This document shows, piece by piece, positions 17,588 through 27,443 of a stretch of 64,000 nucleotides of DNA. The notes under the pieces were generated by a model. It did no database searches, had not been told where the DNA came from, and saw only the letters and a program-made list of their open reading frames with translations. Numbering within the stretch: the first letter of the stretch is position 1; each line of letters opens with the position of its first letter. The position numbers were made by a program, and so were the translations under genes. Source of the stretch: Methanomassiliicoccales archaeon LGM-RCC1 (GTDB taxonomy: Archaea > Thermoplasmatota > Thermoplasmata > Methanomassiliicoccales > Methanomethylophilaceae); the NCBI GenBank assembly GCA_030168575.1, contig CP115555.1, positions 1,364,001 through 1,428,000 on the forward strand. Reading direction: 5' to 3'.

Positions 17588-18012
17588 CCCGTTACTGCCC
17601 TAATTGCGGAGAGGCCGTTCCGAGCAACTGCCTCACTTGTCCAAAGTGCTACGCCAAGATCCCTGCGGAACCTGTCAAGAACGAAAGAAGGCAGGAAGAG
17701 CAGAGGACTGGTTCCAACGGAAAGAATCAGAGCATCCGCCGTATCCTGGCGATCGTTCCCGGATTCTTCGGCATTCTCGGCCTTGGGCACATCTACATGG
17801 ATTACAAACAGCCCAGGGGATACAAGTTCCTCATCGTCGGGCTTGTTTTCTTTTCGATAGGGACGTTCCTCGTGACGGTCCCGTCGGATTGGTTGGGATT
17901 CATATTGAAGATGCCCGTCGGAATTGGATTCATTCTGCTGTACCTCATCACATTCGTCATATCGGTACTTGATTCCGCTTCAGGATTCCATGTGAAGATA
18001 CGCCATATGTGA
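17584..18012 (+). CDS. Zinc-ribbon membrane protein
   Basis: 142-aa protein: a zinc ribbon at the N-terminus (C5, C8, C19, C22 with an extra C16), a charged linker of about 25 residues (residues ~30-53), then two or three membrane helices beginning with ILAIVPGFFGILGLGHIYM. The same LAIVPGFF..GLG.I.M block occurs in the zinc-ribbon protein at 32291-32785, so they are one family. The start overlaps the thioesterase stop by ATGA. The 3' end overlaps the convergent pseudo-exonuclease by 33 nt. Function unknown; such proteins are common and uncharacterised in these methanogens. Confidence 0.8.
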   Translation: MTRYCPNCGEAVPSNCLTCPKCYAKIPAEPVKNERRQEEQRTGSNGKNQSIRRILAIVPGFFGILGLGHIYMDYKQPRGYKFLIVGLVFFSIGTFLVTVPSDWLGFILKMPVGIGFILLYLITFVISVLDSASGFHVKIRHM

Positions 18013-18540
18013 TCGGAAGAATCCTGTCTGACGGAGCTTCATCATGATCGACGTGGACATGAGGCACCTGTCCATAGCGGTCTTTCCTTCAATCTGCATC
18101 GGATTGCCCGGAGTGACGTAATCGTAGGCATCCTTCAGATCCGATGAATGCTCGGGCGGCAGTCTGGACGATATCGAAGGGAACAGCGCCAGCTCTCCAT
18201 TGAGATCCCACGGTTCCACGCACAGGAACTGACCGAAGGTCCTGTTGACATCGAAGGATGTAGCCTCGGTGTCCCTGAGCTTCTCCAAAAGCTCCTTGGC
18301 GACGATTCCTACCTCAGGGGATGCGTACAGCACCTCCGCAGTCATCCCGTAGTTCTCCTGGATGTAATCCAATGAATCCTTCCCTATGTCCATCGGCTCG
18401 GCGAAGACCGTGGAGTTGTACACGGTGTCGAAATCCTGACCGTCCCGATGCATCCTGCACACCGCAACGTCGACCACCCTGTCCATGGGGAAGCCTTTCG
18501 GTCCGGTTGTAGCGATCTCCACGATGTACACATCGTCCAT
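17980..18540 (-). CDS. Pseudo-exonuclease: DEDDh-fold protein with lost catalytic residues
   Basis: 186-aa paralogue of the intact exonuclease at 26776-27390. The shared framework is plain: IVEIATTG aligns with VLDTETTG, RVVDVAVCRM with VVVDVGITKV, TSFDVNRTFGQFLCVEPW with TSYNVAYDMNKFLYLEPW, and RLPPE with RLPSE. But the catalytic Asp and Glu of motif I are Glu8 and Ala10, the motif II Asp is Thr, and the motif III His is missing (GKTAMD versus HRALSD). It is therefore probably not a nuclease and may bind DNA, nucleotides or a partner. It lies divergently upstream of addB. The two paralogues bracket the addBA region. Confidence 0.7.
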   Translation of the reverse strand: MDDVYIVEIATTGPKGFPMDRVVDVAVCRMHRDGQDFDTVYNSTVFAEPMDIGKDSLDYIQENYGMTAEVLYASPEVGIVAKELLEKLRDTEATSFDVNRTFGQFLCVEPWDLNGELALFPSISSRLPPEHSSDLKDAYDYVTPGNPMQIEGKTAMDRCLMSTSIMMKLRQTGFFRSHMAYLHMES

Positions 18541-18649
18541 GACCGATTATCGGCTGAAGAGTACAAGAAAACATCGTACTAACACGGATAACAGGCATTA
18601 CAGGCATAACGCGGATGCCTTTATCACGGTGTAAGCAATCAGGAACACG

Positions 18650-21277
18650 ATGAGATGCACCAAGAGCATAGACGAACTCTACGAGGAGGTCAGGGACTTC
18701 GATCTGGTCATCACCACCGATGCCGCCCTGGCCACTGCCCTGAACGGCAGGATCGACAGGCCCATAATTGGGCATTTCGCCATGACGCCCAAACAGATAG
18801 CCGCTCACGTGGCATCCAGGGTCATGGGCGTCCCCCTTTACTCCGAACTAAAGGTCATCTCCACTGTATCGGCCGAGACCGGCCTCAGCATGAAGTACGT
18901 CCACAGCGAGATCGAGAATATCAAAGAGATTAGGCAATACACCAAGGAGGTCACAAAACATCTCCATACCGCCGCATCAAGGGCCGTATACGACTCGTAC
19001 GAGGCCATCCCCACGCTGGAGCGCGTGATGGGAGCCTTCGTCCCCGATGACGATGAATTCTACAGGGGCAACAGGGTGGCCGTCATAGCCGAGGAGCTGT
19101 TCAACGACCTGGACAAGCATTTCATCCCCATCAATCACGAATCCATATCCATTTCCAAGGATGATGATTACACCATCAACAGGATCTACGAGATCGGAAA
19201 CGACCGCCAGCTTGCGGAGAATGCCGTGGATCTGATAGATCCGAAGAAGAGCACCGATTACGCCATCGTCCTGAATACCGGCGGGCCCATCGCGGATGCG
19301 GTCAGGGCATCCCTGTACAGAGTGAATATCGGATTCATAAACGCCCTCAACGTCAGGGACCTCTCACAGATTAGGGACTACCTTCAGTTCATAACCCTGG
19401 CCATGGAATTCGATACTATTCGTGTCAAGCACGTCAAAGAGCTGTTCTCCAACTACAACGGATTCTTCAGGAAGGGCAGGGAGGAGTTCCTCCTCTGCAA
19501 GCAGAACGAATCAGACATGACGGAACGGGCGTCTGAGCTGTGGAATGTTATGAAGGCCATCCGCTCGATGACCTACAGGGATGTATGCGACATTGTCTGC
19601 GACAAGAGGGCCAGGATACAGGTCGGCATCCTTATCGAGGACCTGAAGGTGGCGGATACGAGAATCACATCGGTCAATCTGAACGAGGTGAAATACGCAG
19701 TGGACAACGTGAAGGAGCTTCACCACAACGAGGAGATCCCCGAGAACGAGAAGAGAGGTGTGCTCCTGGTCGACTGCAAGAACTCCGTCTACATCGATAG
19801 GCCTGTGGTTATATACCTCGGCATGGAGCAGGAATGGAACATCTCCGTTGTCGGCAAACCCTACATAGATGTCGAGGACGAGACCGATAAGAACGTCGAC
19901 AGGCTGAACGCATTGCTCCAGCAGGGCAATGTGAGGTACTATCTGGTCAACTCCACGAAAGGCGGCAAACCGGCGAGGCCTTGCATGCTGTTCGACCTGA
20001 TCTACAGGAAACCGATGGAATCCTTCTCTATGATGTGCAGGGAACTGGTCAAGGGCAGATGGCATAGGCCCGTGGACGAACTCATACCCGCGGATCCGAC
20101 CAAACAGGGGCCTGCGGACGACGGTTTCTCATCTTACTTCTCCAAATCATCATTCAACAACTACTACTCATGTCCGAGGAAGTACCTCTACGGTTCATTC
20201 CTCACCACACCGGATGAGAAGAGCACCGAGTTCGGTACCCTGATACACTCCTTCGCTGAGTTCTATGTATGCTATCCCGAAGATGTCAGGGAACTCGGTA
20301 TCGACCACTTCGTGTCGCTGATATCCGACAGGTACTCTGGCCTCTCATCCCCGATGATGAAGGACCTCGATGTGGCGAAGATCAAGCAGGCCATGTCGGC
20401 TATCATCGAATACATAGATCATCTGGACGTTAAGGATGCACCCCTTGACGTGAAGATCTCCGACAAGAAAAACCCCAACAGGTTCATGGAGGCTCTGGGG
20501 AAGGAATGGACCAGCTCTGTATGCGAGAGGGACATCAGGTCTGATAAGTTCCCCGTCCACGGCCAGCTGGACCTCGTCTGGGGCGGATCCATTACCGATT
20601 ACAAGACCGGAAAGGCCAGTACACCTGCGGATATCGCCAAGGCCATGACATTCGATTCCAAGGCCAGATACCCCGAGTTCCAAGCACCGATATACCTCTC
20701 GTTGATTCAGCAGGAGGTCGGGAACAAGGGAAGGTTCGACCTGTTCTACGCCATGGATAACGACACGACCGCCGCCACAGGCGAGACCCCGATCACATCC
20801 AACGTAAGATCCGTCATCGTACATGACAAGACCCTGAAGGAGATCGTCGTAAGCAGCAGGCCGTTTAGGGCATTCCTCGCCTGTTATCTCAGCAAGGAAC
20901 TCAGGAACGATGTTGACAGCCTCATGTCCGTCATCCAAGAGTTGGGCGGGGAAGATCCTGCCTATTGGGACCAGGATACGGTTTTGGTTGCAGCCATCAA
21001 CAATCGTCTGGGCATAAAATCATCTACCATCGAACCCGGTCTGAGGAAGATAGCCTCGCTGACCAAGGGAGGTATCCTCAGCTACGGCTCCATCATCGAG
21101 ATGCCGCAGTCCGAGCTGGATTCCAGGATGCAGAGAATCTCAGATATGCATTTGCTGATGATTGAGCAGAGCAAGGTAGAATTTCCGGCCCAACCCAGAC
21201 AAAAATGCAAGGATTGTCAGTATTTCTCGGTGTGTACCAAGGAGGTCATTGATGTCGGAGGTGAGACCGATGAGTGA
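18650..21277 (+). CDS. AddB-like subunit of a helicase-nuclease
   Basis: 875-aa partner of the AddA-like helicase downstream, acting in double-strand break end resection. No Walker A is seen, as in AddB where the helicase fold has lost ATPase function. The C-terminal third is a PD-(D/E)XK nuclease with D641 and D650-Y-K652 (GQLDLVW.. ITDYKTGKAS). The cysteines C508 (YYSCPRKYLY) and C853, C856, C862 (CKDCQYFSVC) match the 4Fe-4S cluster that brackets this nuclease in AddB and Cas4. A TATA-like CTTTATC lies ~30 nt before ATG 18650. The end overlaps addA by 8 nt. AddAB is a bacterial-type system, so horizontal origin is likely. Confidence 0.85.
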   Translation: MRCTKSIDELYEEVRDFDLVITTDAALATALNGRIDRPIIGHFAMTPKQIAAHVASRVMGVPLYSELKVISTVSAETGLSMKYVHSEIENIKEIRQYTKEVTKHLHTAASRAVYDSYEAIPTLERVMGAFVPDDDEFYRGNRVAVIAEELFNDLDKHFIPINHESISISKDDDYTINRIYEIGNDRQLAENAVDLIDPKKSTDYAIVLNTGGPIADAVRASLYRVNIGFINALNVRDLSQIRDYLQFITLAMEFDTIRVKHVKELFSNYNGFFRKGREEFLLCKQNESDMTERASELWNVMKAIRSMTYRDVCDIVCDKRARIQVGILIEDLKVADTRITSVNLNEVKYAVDNVKELHHNEEIPENEKRGVLLVDCKNSVYIDRPVVIYLGMEQEWNISVVGKPYIDVEDETDKNVDRLNALLQQGNVRYYLVNSTKGGKPARPCMLFDLIYRKPMESFSMMCRELVKGRWHRPVDELIPADPTKQGPADDGFSSYFSKSSFNNYYSCPRKYLYGSFLTTPDEKSTEFGTLIHSFAEFYVCYPEDVRELGIDHFVSLISDRYSGLSSPMMKDLDVAKIKQAMSAIIEYIDHLDVKDAPLDVKISDKKNPNRFMEALGKEWTSSVCERDIRSDKFPVHGQLDLVWGGSITDYKTGKASTPADIAKAMTFDSKARYPEFQAPIYLSLIQQEVGNKGRFDLFYAMDNDTTAATGETPITSNVRSVIVHDKTLKEIVVSSRPFRAFLACYLSKELRNDVDSLMSVIQELGGEDPAYWDQDTVLVAAINNRLGIKSSTIEPGLRKIASLTKGGILSYGSIIEMPQSELDSRMQRISDMHLLMIEQSKVEFPAQPRQKCKDCQYFSVCTKEVIDVGGETDE

Positions 21278-24155
21278 GCTGAACCCCTCCCAACAGAGGA
21301 TCGCGGACACCCACGAGGGAATGATTGTCGTCGATGCCGGTCCCGGTACCGGGAAAACGCATACCATAGTGGAGCGCTACATCAGCATGATCTCTAGGCA
21401 GGACATATCCCCGAAGGATGTCCTCCTGCTAACCTTCACGAACAATGCCGCGGCGGAGATGGAAGAACGCATAAAGAGGCGTATGACCGAGAAGGGCATG
21501 GAGAGGGATTCCAAGCTTGTCATGACCAAGACCTTTGACGCATTCTGTCTGTCGATAGTTATGGATTCCCCTGACGAGATCAGCGAATTCTTCGGCTTCA
21601 AGGAGAAGCTTACCAGATCGGCATACATGCAGGAGAACGACTCCCTGAACAGGGACTACTTCCATCGTTTCTTCGACGGTTTCCTTAGCAGCAAGGGTTC
21701 CGACTACGGTGATATTGCCGTCATAGCCAGCGAGAACCCGGAATCCCTGATGGACCTCATCGAGAACCTGATGTCTCGCGGTCTCATCCCACTGAGCAAA
21801 GGATGGTTCGGCAACCACGCCGACCGCATCCTGGAGGGGGATACGGAACAGATACTCGAACTCCTGAGGGCCAACAACTCCGTGACCGCCAGGGGCAAAT
21901 GCCTCAACGTCAACGCGTTGTCCAAGATCGATGACGACCAGGGATACAATGTCCCCGGGAGGAACGACGGCGGCAACATCGACGGATCGTTTCTTGAGGA
22001 ATCCGCAAGTGAGAACAGGACAGAGCTTTACAGGTTCGTCCACGACGTCTATTATGATTACATCAAACAGTCGATCACCGACAACCGCCTGACCTTCCAT
22101 CTGGTGGCCATCCTCGCGTTCACTGTGCTGTACAGACAGAGGAACGTCAGGGAAAGGAACTCCTTCCGCTACCTGATGGTGGATGAATTCCAGGACACCA
22201 ACGCCAACCAGTTGATGATCTCCCTGATGATCCTGAAGGAGCCCAACCTCTGCGTTGTCGGGGATTGGAAGCAGGGGATCTACGGCTTCAGGTACGTCTC
22301 CATAGAGAACATCACCAGATTCGAGGAAAAGACGGTAGAGTACAGGAGATTCCTGAACATAGGCGATAAGAGGGTCGGTTTCTCCATCCCCGAGGCTGTT
22401 AAGCTCCCTCTGGACGTCAACTACCGTTCTTCCCAGGAGATCATAGATACCGCATTCGAGTGCATCTGCCTCCCGGGTTCGAACGATGATGTCATCGGCT
22501 AGGAACAGCTGAAGGAGGACGTCGTCCTCATCCAGGCAGGAAGGGAGGACATCGGTGACTGCAAGGGCATCCGTTTTGTCCAGTCCGAATCGAAGGATGA
22601 TGAGGTCACGGACACAGTTCGTGCCATCAAGGAATACGTTTTCTCCAGGAAATACGCCGTCAGGGACGGTGAGACCTCCAGGAACGTGGGCTTCGGTGAC
22701 ATAGCGGTCATCTGCCGCAAGACCGAGCACTGCAGGATGATTAGGGACGCCTGCGAGGCGGAGGGGATCCCCGCCTATCTCCAGGGGGATGTGCAGATAA
22801 TGTCCACGCGCGAAGGGAAGCTGGCCCTCGCATGGCTGAGATATGTAAACAACGAGCGCGATCCATGGGCTTTCGTCCCCATAATGGCCGATATGGACTA
22901 CACACCTGTGCAGATCAGGTCAGCCGTGAAGAACCCCGATCTGATCCCCAAGATCCTAGTCGAACAGAGGGATGAGCTCTATAAGAAACGCCGCCGCATC
23001 ACGGATCTTCTCACAAGCCTGTTCCAGTTCTACAGCCTGGACAATGATGTCACCCAGGCCATCATTTCGACCGTGTCTTCCGTGCACAGGGGCACCCTGC
23101 TCACGATCTCCGATGTCATAAGGATAATCGACGACGACATCGAGAATGGTTCCACATATCCGGTCGAGAATCTCATCGACACCAAAGCGGTCACTATCAT
23201 GACCATGCACAAATCCAAGGGTCTGGAGTTCCCAGTTGTCATCACCCCGTTCATAGATTCCGGCGTGATGCCCAGCACCAACAGGGATTCGGGAACGTTC
23301 TTCTTCGACGACACCCTCGGAGTCCGCTGCGGTAAGGAGATAGGCCGTTTCGGCGACTACTCGAAGATCTGCATAAACTGGAGGACCAGGCTGGCCAAAT
23401 CCGTCCTCTCCATGGACTACAGCGAGGAGAGGAGACTGATGTTCGTCGCACTCTCCAGGGCGAAGCAGTACGAGACCGTAATCTGCGGACCCAAACCCTC
23501 CAAGTTCATAGAAGGGCTCATGGAAGACGGATTCTCCGCCATCCCCAATGTGGAATACGATCCGGATGTTCTAAGAGAGCAGCTCATCGACAGACCAGAC
23601 GTGCCCGACTACCCCTCCAGACGCCAAAAAATAGGTGTGCACGAGATCCTGAACTTCAATGACGGGGACGGGACATCCAACACTATGGGGTCCGACGAGG
23701 TCGGAGGCAAGGGCATGGAGTACGGAACCGAGGTCCACAAGATAGCAGAGCTGATGGCGGAGGGCAAGCCCGTTGACGAGAGCTATCCGGAGGTGGAGCA
23801 GATACGCAAGGTCCTGGCCGGCGTTTCCGATGCCGATATCAAGTACACCGAGATCGATTGCGGTCTCCCCATAGACGACCTGAACGCCACCCTTAGAGGG
23901 GTGATAGATCTGCTGGTCCTGTATCCGGATCGTATGGAGGTCCACGACTACAAGACCGACGTATCGGACAGGTTCGAGGAGGAGTACACCATTCAGCTTT
24001 CCGTCTACGCGTACGCTGTGCAAGGATTCTACAACAAGCCCGTCGACTGCTACATCGACTATGTGTCCAGAGGCATCTTCAAGAAGATAGAGCCCGTGGA
24101 TATGTCGGTAATCAAGAAACGTGTACTGGATTACGCGGGTGAACTTAATAAATGA
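21270..24155 (+). CDS. AddA-like UvrD-family helicase-nuclease with in-frame UAG codon
   Basis: 961-aa protein if the amber codon at 22500-22502 (codon 411) is read. Before it are the Q-motif (LNPSQQRIA), Walker A (GPGTGKT, residues 24-30), motif II MVDEFQDT (D305), motif III VGDWKQGIYGFR and motif IV NYRSSQEII. After it, in the same frame, are IAVICRKTEHCR, motif V TMHKSKGLEFPVV, motif VI RRLMFVALSRAK and a PD-(D/E)XK nuclease (GVIDLLV..VHDYKTD). No frameshift or other stop is present. ATG 21270 has a strong Shine-Dalgarno GGAGGTGA at 21257-21264. Termination at UAG would leave a useless half, so readthrough, probably with pyrrolysine, is inferred; a recent nonsense mutation is the alternative. 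Confidence 0.85.
22500..22502 (+). other. In-frame amber codon in addA (putative pyrrolysine)
   Basis: TAG preceded by DDVIG and followed without frame change by EQLKEDVVLIQ, between helicase motifs IV and V. The annotated gene ends in TGA. See the AddA entry for the domains on both sides. Confidence 0.7.
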
Positions 24156-24173
24156 TAGAGTAATCCTTGTGGT

Positions 24174-26801
24174 ATGGAAGGGCTGACTTCGAAAGAAGTT
24201 GACGAGAGGATAAAGAACGGTCAGATGAACAATGCCGATATCAAGACCAGCAGGTCTTACACCGACATCATAGTCAAGAACATCGTCACACCCTTCAACA
24301 TAATACTCTTCATCGTAGGAGCGGCGCTGATAGTCCTCGAGAACTACACCAGCGCCATATCCGCCACCGGAATCATCACGGTCAACATCATAATCTCCAC
24401 CATACAGGAGATCCGTGCCAAACGCCGTCTGGACAAGATATCCCTCCTGACCCGTCCCAAGGTTACGGTCATCCGCAACGGCGGCGAGGTCGTCATCGAC
24501 CAGAAGGACATCGTGAAGGACGATCTGATCAAGATCGCCGCAGGGGAGCAGGCACTGGTTGACGGCGAACTGATATACTGCAGGTCCATGGAGATGGACG
24601 AATCCCTGCTCACGGGAGAGTCCAGCACCGTAAAGAAAAACGTGGGGGACACGATCTATTCGGGATCTGTCTGCGTCACTGGTGAGGCGAAGTATGTCGT
24701 AACGGCATTCGGAAACGAATCATACGCATCCCAGATGCTGAACAGCGCCAAGAAGTTCACATCCAAGAAGACCCCCCTCCAGATGGAGACGGGCACTATA
24801 ACCACCGTGCTGATGGTCGTAGCCTTCTTCCTGCTATTCCTTTCGATCATATTCGAGGTGATCCACGGGCTGAACATCTTCGATATAGAGGATTTCGAGA
24901 GCATCCTTGAGATCCTTGTCCTTTGTCTGGATATCGTGCCCATCGCTTTGTTCCTCCTGATCACCCTCACCTACATGATAGCCGCGATCAGGATGGCGGA
25001 TACCGGTGTGCTCCTTCAGAGATTCAACTCCGTTGAGTCACTCAGCCATGTGGAAGTTGTCTGCATGGACAAGACCGGGACCATAACGACCAACAACCTC
25101 CTCTATGAATCCGCCACCAACTTCGTGGACGATTCCGAGATGGAGCACATGGTCCGCCTATTCTCCAACGCCACTGGCAGCAAGAACAGAACGATCAGGA
25201 CCCTCATTGATAAGTTCGGAGAGACCGAGACAGAACTAATCGAAGAGATACAGTTCTCTTCGGCCAGAAAATACAGCGCGGTCAAGGTCAGGGACGAGGG
25301 CATTATTTACACATTGTACTCTGGAGCATGGAATGTCCTGCGCCCGCACTGTTCCGACGCAGACAAGATCGATTCCATCATTCAGGAAGAATCCTCCAAG
25401 GGGTTCAGGACACTGGTGCTCTGCAGATCCGAGGACCTTCCGCTCAACAAGGGCGATGATTACGTCATCAACCCTCTCACTCCCGTATCCGTCATCACGA
25501 TAAGGGATGAGGTCAGGCCCGATTGCAGGGAGTCCATCGATGTGTTCATTCAGAACGGCATGGACATCAAGGTCATCTCGGGTGACGATCCGGTAACGGT
25601 CGATGCACTGTTCAAGATCGCGGACATCCCCGGAGAGAGGAACATAATCTCTGGTCCCGAGCTTGAGGCCCTTCCGGATTCCGAATTGGACGAGGTCGTC
25701 CTCAGGACTAACATCTTCGGAAGGATGAAACCTGAGAACAAGGAGAAGGTCATCGAGGTTCTCAAGCGCAACAGCAAGTACGTCGCGATGATAGGTGACG
25801 GGGTCAATGACGTCAAACCCATCAAATCCGCCCAGGTCGGTATAGCTTTGGAATCCGGTTCCGGTGCCGCCAGGGGAGTCGCCGACATGATCCTGGTGGA
25901 TGACAACTTCTCAGCACTACCGAAGGCTCTGGTCGAGGGAAGGAGGACGATCTCTGGAATCAGGGACATCCTCAAGGTCTACATCTCAAGGAACTTCGCC
26001 CTTGCTATAATGTTCGCCTTGGTGTTCTTCGTGTTCGGCAGGATGCCCATGCTCCCCATCCAGAATATGTTCTACGCATTCGTGGCCGTCACGGTCATCG
26101 CATTCTTCATGACCGTTTTCGCGACCCCAGACAAGAACGATGAGCTTATCCTGCCAGGCGTTTTGCGTTTCGCCATACCCTCAGCCATCATCATAGGTGT
26201 CATGGGCGTGATCATCTACGCCCTCACATGGAATATGATGTACGATAATCCCGATCTTATGGATTTCAGCTATCTTCAGGAGTACGCCGACAGACTGGGC
26301 ATATCGCTTTCTCAGTTCGTCAATTATTTCCTGGTATCGATGGATTACGAATATCCATCGGCCTCCGCCGTAGCAGATATAGTTGCAAGGTCCAGCATGG
26401 TGGAGTTCGCTGCCATCGTAGGTGCCCTTCAGCTGCTCATCGTCTGTCCCCGTTTCAAGTTCCTGTCGGTGGACGGCAACGTCAACAAGAAGATACTGCC
26501 CATCTTCCTGGTGGTCTTCGTCCTCGGACTGGTATGCATAATGTTCGCTTTCTTCCCGTGGTTCGCAGCGGTCATCGGAATGGCCCGTCTCCCCAGCGAT
26601 TGCGCGATGCTGGTCGTAGCCGCGGTGGCGATAGCGTTCTTCCTGATCCTGATATGTGTGAAGAGGAACATCATGCACAGACCGGTGGAGATGTTCGAGA
26701 AGTGGTATCTCAACAGGCTCGACAAAGAGTACACCAAGGGAGACGTTGTGAATGAGACGAACCTCTCCGAGAAGATCAAGGACGATATGAGCCGTCTTTG
26801 A
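24174..26801 (+). CDS. HAD-family P-type cation-transporting ATPase
   Basis: 875-aa membrane ATPase. It has an actuator block (MDESLLTGESS), the phosphorylation motif DKTGTIT with D299, the hinge motif IGDGVNDVKPIKSAQVGIAL and about ten membrane helices. The helix-4 region reads DIVPIALFLLITLTYM rather than the PEGL motif of calcium and proton pumps, and there is no N-terminal metal-binding domain, so it is not a heavy-metal CPx pump. The layout resembles bacterial CtpE-like pumps; the ion is not assignable from sequence. It begins 18 nt after addA. The C-terminal soluble tail carries EKWYLNRLDKEYTKGD. Convergent 3' overlap with the exonuclease gene (26 nt). Confidence 0.88.
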   Translation: MEGLTSKEVDERIKNGQMNNADIKTSRSYTDIIVKNIVTPFNIILFIVGAALIVLENYTSAISATGIITVNIIISTIQEIRAKRRLDKISLLTRPKVTVIRNGGEVVIDQKDIVKDDLIKIAAGEQALVDGELIYCRSMEMDESLLTGESSTVKKNVGDTIYSGSVCVTGEAKYVVTAFGNESYASQMLNSAKKFTSKKTPLQMETGTITTVLMVVAFFLLFLSIIFEVIHGLNIFDIEDFESILEILVLCLDIVPIALFLLITLTYMIAAIRMADTGVLLQRFNSVESLSHVEVVCMDKTGTITTNNLLYESATNFVDDSEMEHMVRLFSNATGSKNRTIRTLIDKFGETETELIEEIQFSSARKYSAVKVRDEGIIYTLYSGAWNVLRPHCSDADKIDSIIQEESSKGFRTLVLCRSEDLPLNKGDDYVINPLTPVSVITIRDEVRPDCRESIDVFIQNGMDIKVISGDDPVTVDALFKIADIPGERNIISGPELEALPDSELDEVVLRTNIFGRMKPENKEKVIEVLKRNSKYVAMIGDGVNDVKPIKSAQVGIALESGSGAARGVADMILVDDNFSALPKALVEGRRTISGIRDILKVYISRNFALAIMFALVFFVFGRMPMLPIQNMFYAFVAVTVIAFFMTVFATPDKNDELILPGVLRFAIPSAIIIGVMGVIIYALTWNMMYDNPDLMDFSYLQEYADRLGISLSQFVNYFLVSMDYEYPSASAVADIVARSSMVEFAAIVGALQLLIVCPRFKFLSVDGNVNKKILPIFLVVFVLGLVCIMFAFFPWFAAVIGMARLPSDCAMLVVAAVAIAFFLILICVKRNIMHRPVEMFEKWYLNRLDKEYTKGDVVNETNLSEKIKDDMSRL

Positions 26802-27390
26802 ACATCTTTATCATGATGTAAGAGGCCATCCGGGCATCGGAAAGCGCCCTGTGGTCCTGGACTCCGTGGATGCCCGCAGGGTCCTCTCCGTCGAGGATCT
26901 TGGCGTAGGCGTAATCCAGCTTGGGATAGCGGTACTTCCTCTCGTAGTACTCGCTGGGGAGCCTGCAGACCTCCGTGGCGGCCACCATGATGTCCGTGCA
27001 GGGTTTGAACGTCCCCCTGAGACACCAGGGCTCCAGATAGAGGAACTTGTTCATGTCGTATGCCACATTGTAGGAAGTGACTGCCTTGTTCCTGAGGATC
27101 CTGCGGACATCCTCAATAACGTTCATTGCGGGAGGAGCACCTGCCACCATGTCCAATGTCAAATCAGTGTTCTGGAAGATCCATGCATTGCGCTTGTAAT
27201 CGTCCCATTCGTCCACATCATAGCCCAGAACGGAGGAATAGACGTCCTCGACGATCTCCTGCCTCAGACAGACCTTCGTGATGCCCACATCGACTACGAC
27301 ATCCTTCGGTGCACCGAACAGACCTGTGGTCTCGGTATCGAGGACGTATATCTCGTCCGGCGGAATGGCATCCAGGGTCATGAAGTCCAT
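26776..27390 (-). CDS. DEDDh-family 3'-5' exonuclease
   Basis: 204-aa DnaQ-like exonuclease with all catalytic residues: motif I VLDTETTG (D18, E20), motif II SYNVAYDMNKFL (D112) and motif III HRALSDA (H180, D185). Such proteins trim DNA or RNA 3' ends. ATG at 27390 was chosen because the conserved fold begins directly after it; ATG 27381 is also possible and the longer frame lacks conservation. It shares blocks with the inactive paralogue at 17980-18540. The 3' end overlaps the convergent P-type ATPase by 26 nt. Substrate is unknown. Confidence 0.85.
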   Translation of the reverse strand: MDFMTLDAIPPDEIYVLDTETTGLFGAPKDVVVDVGITKVCLRQEIVEDVYSSVLGYDVDEWDDYKRNAWIFQNTDLTLDMVAGAPPAMNVIEDVRRILRNKAVTSYNVAYDMNKFLYLEPWCLRGTFKPCTDIMVAATEVCRLPSEYYERKYRYPKLDYAYAKILDGEDPAGIHGVQDHRALSDARMASYIMIKMFKDGSYRP

Positions 27391-27443
27391 GGTTCGTCCG
27401 ATAAGCTCTACGCGTATAAGTCCTGTGTTGTCGGTCTTTAGAA

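Noticed and set aside
22686-24155. Second half of the helicase as a separate gene
   Set aside because: Its first ATG lies inside the conserved IAVICRKTEH region's lead-in, there is no Shine-Dalgarno, and the sequence between the TAG and this ATG is in frame and coding-like. It is better explained as the continuation past the UAG.
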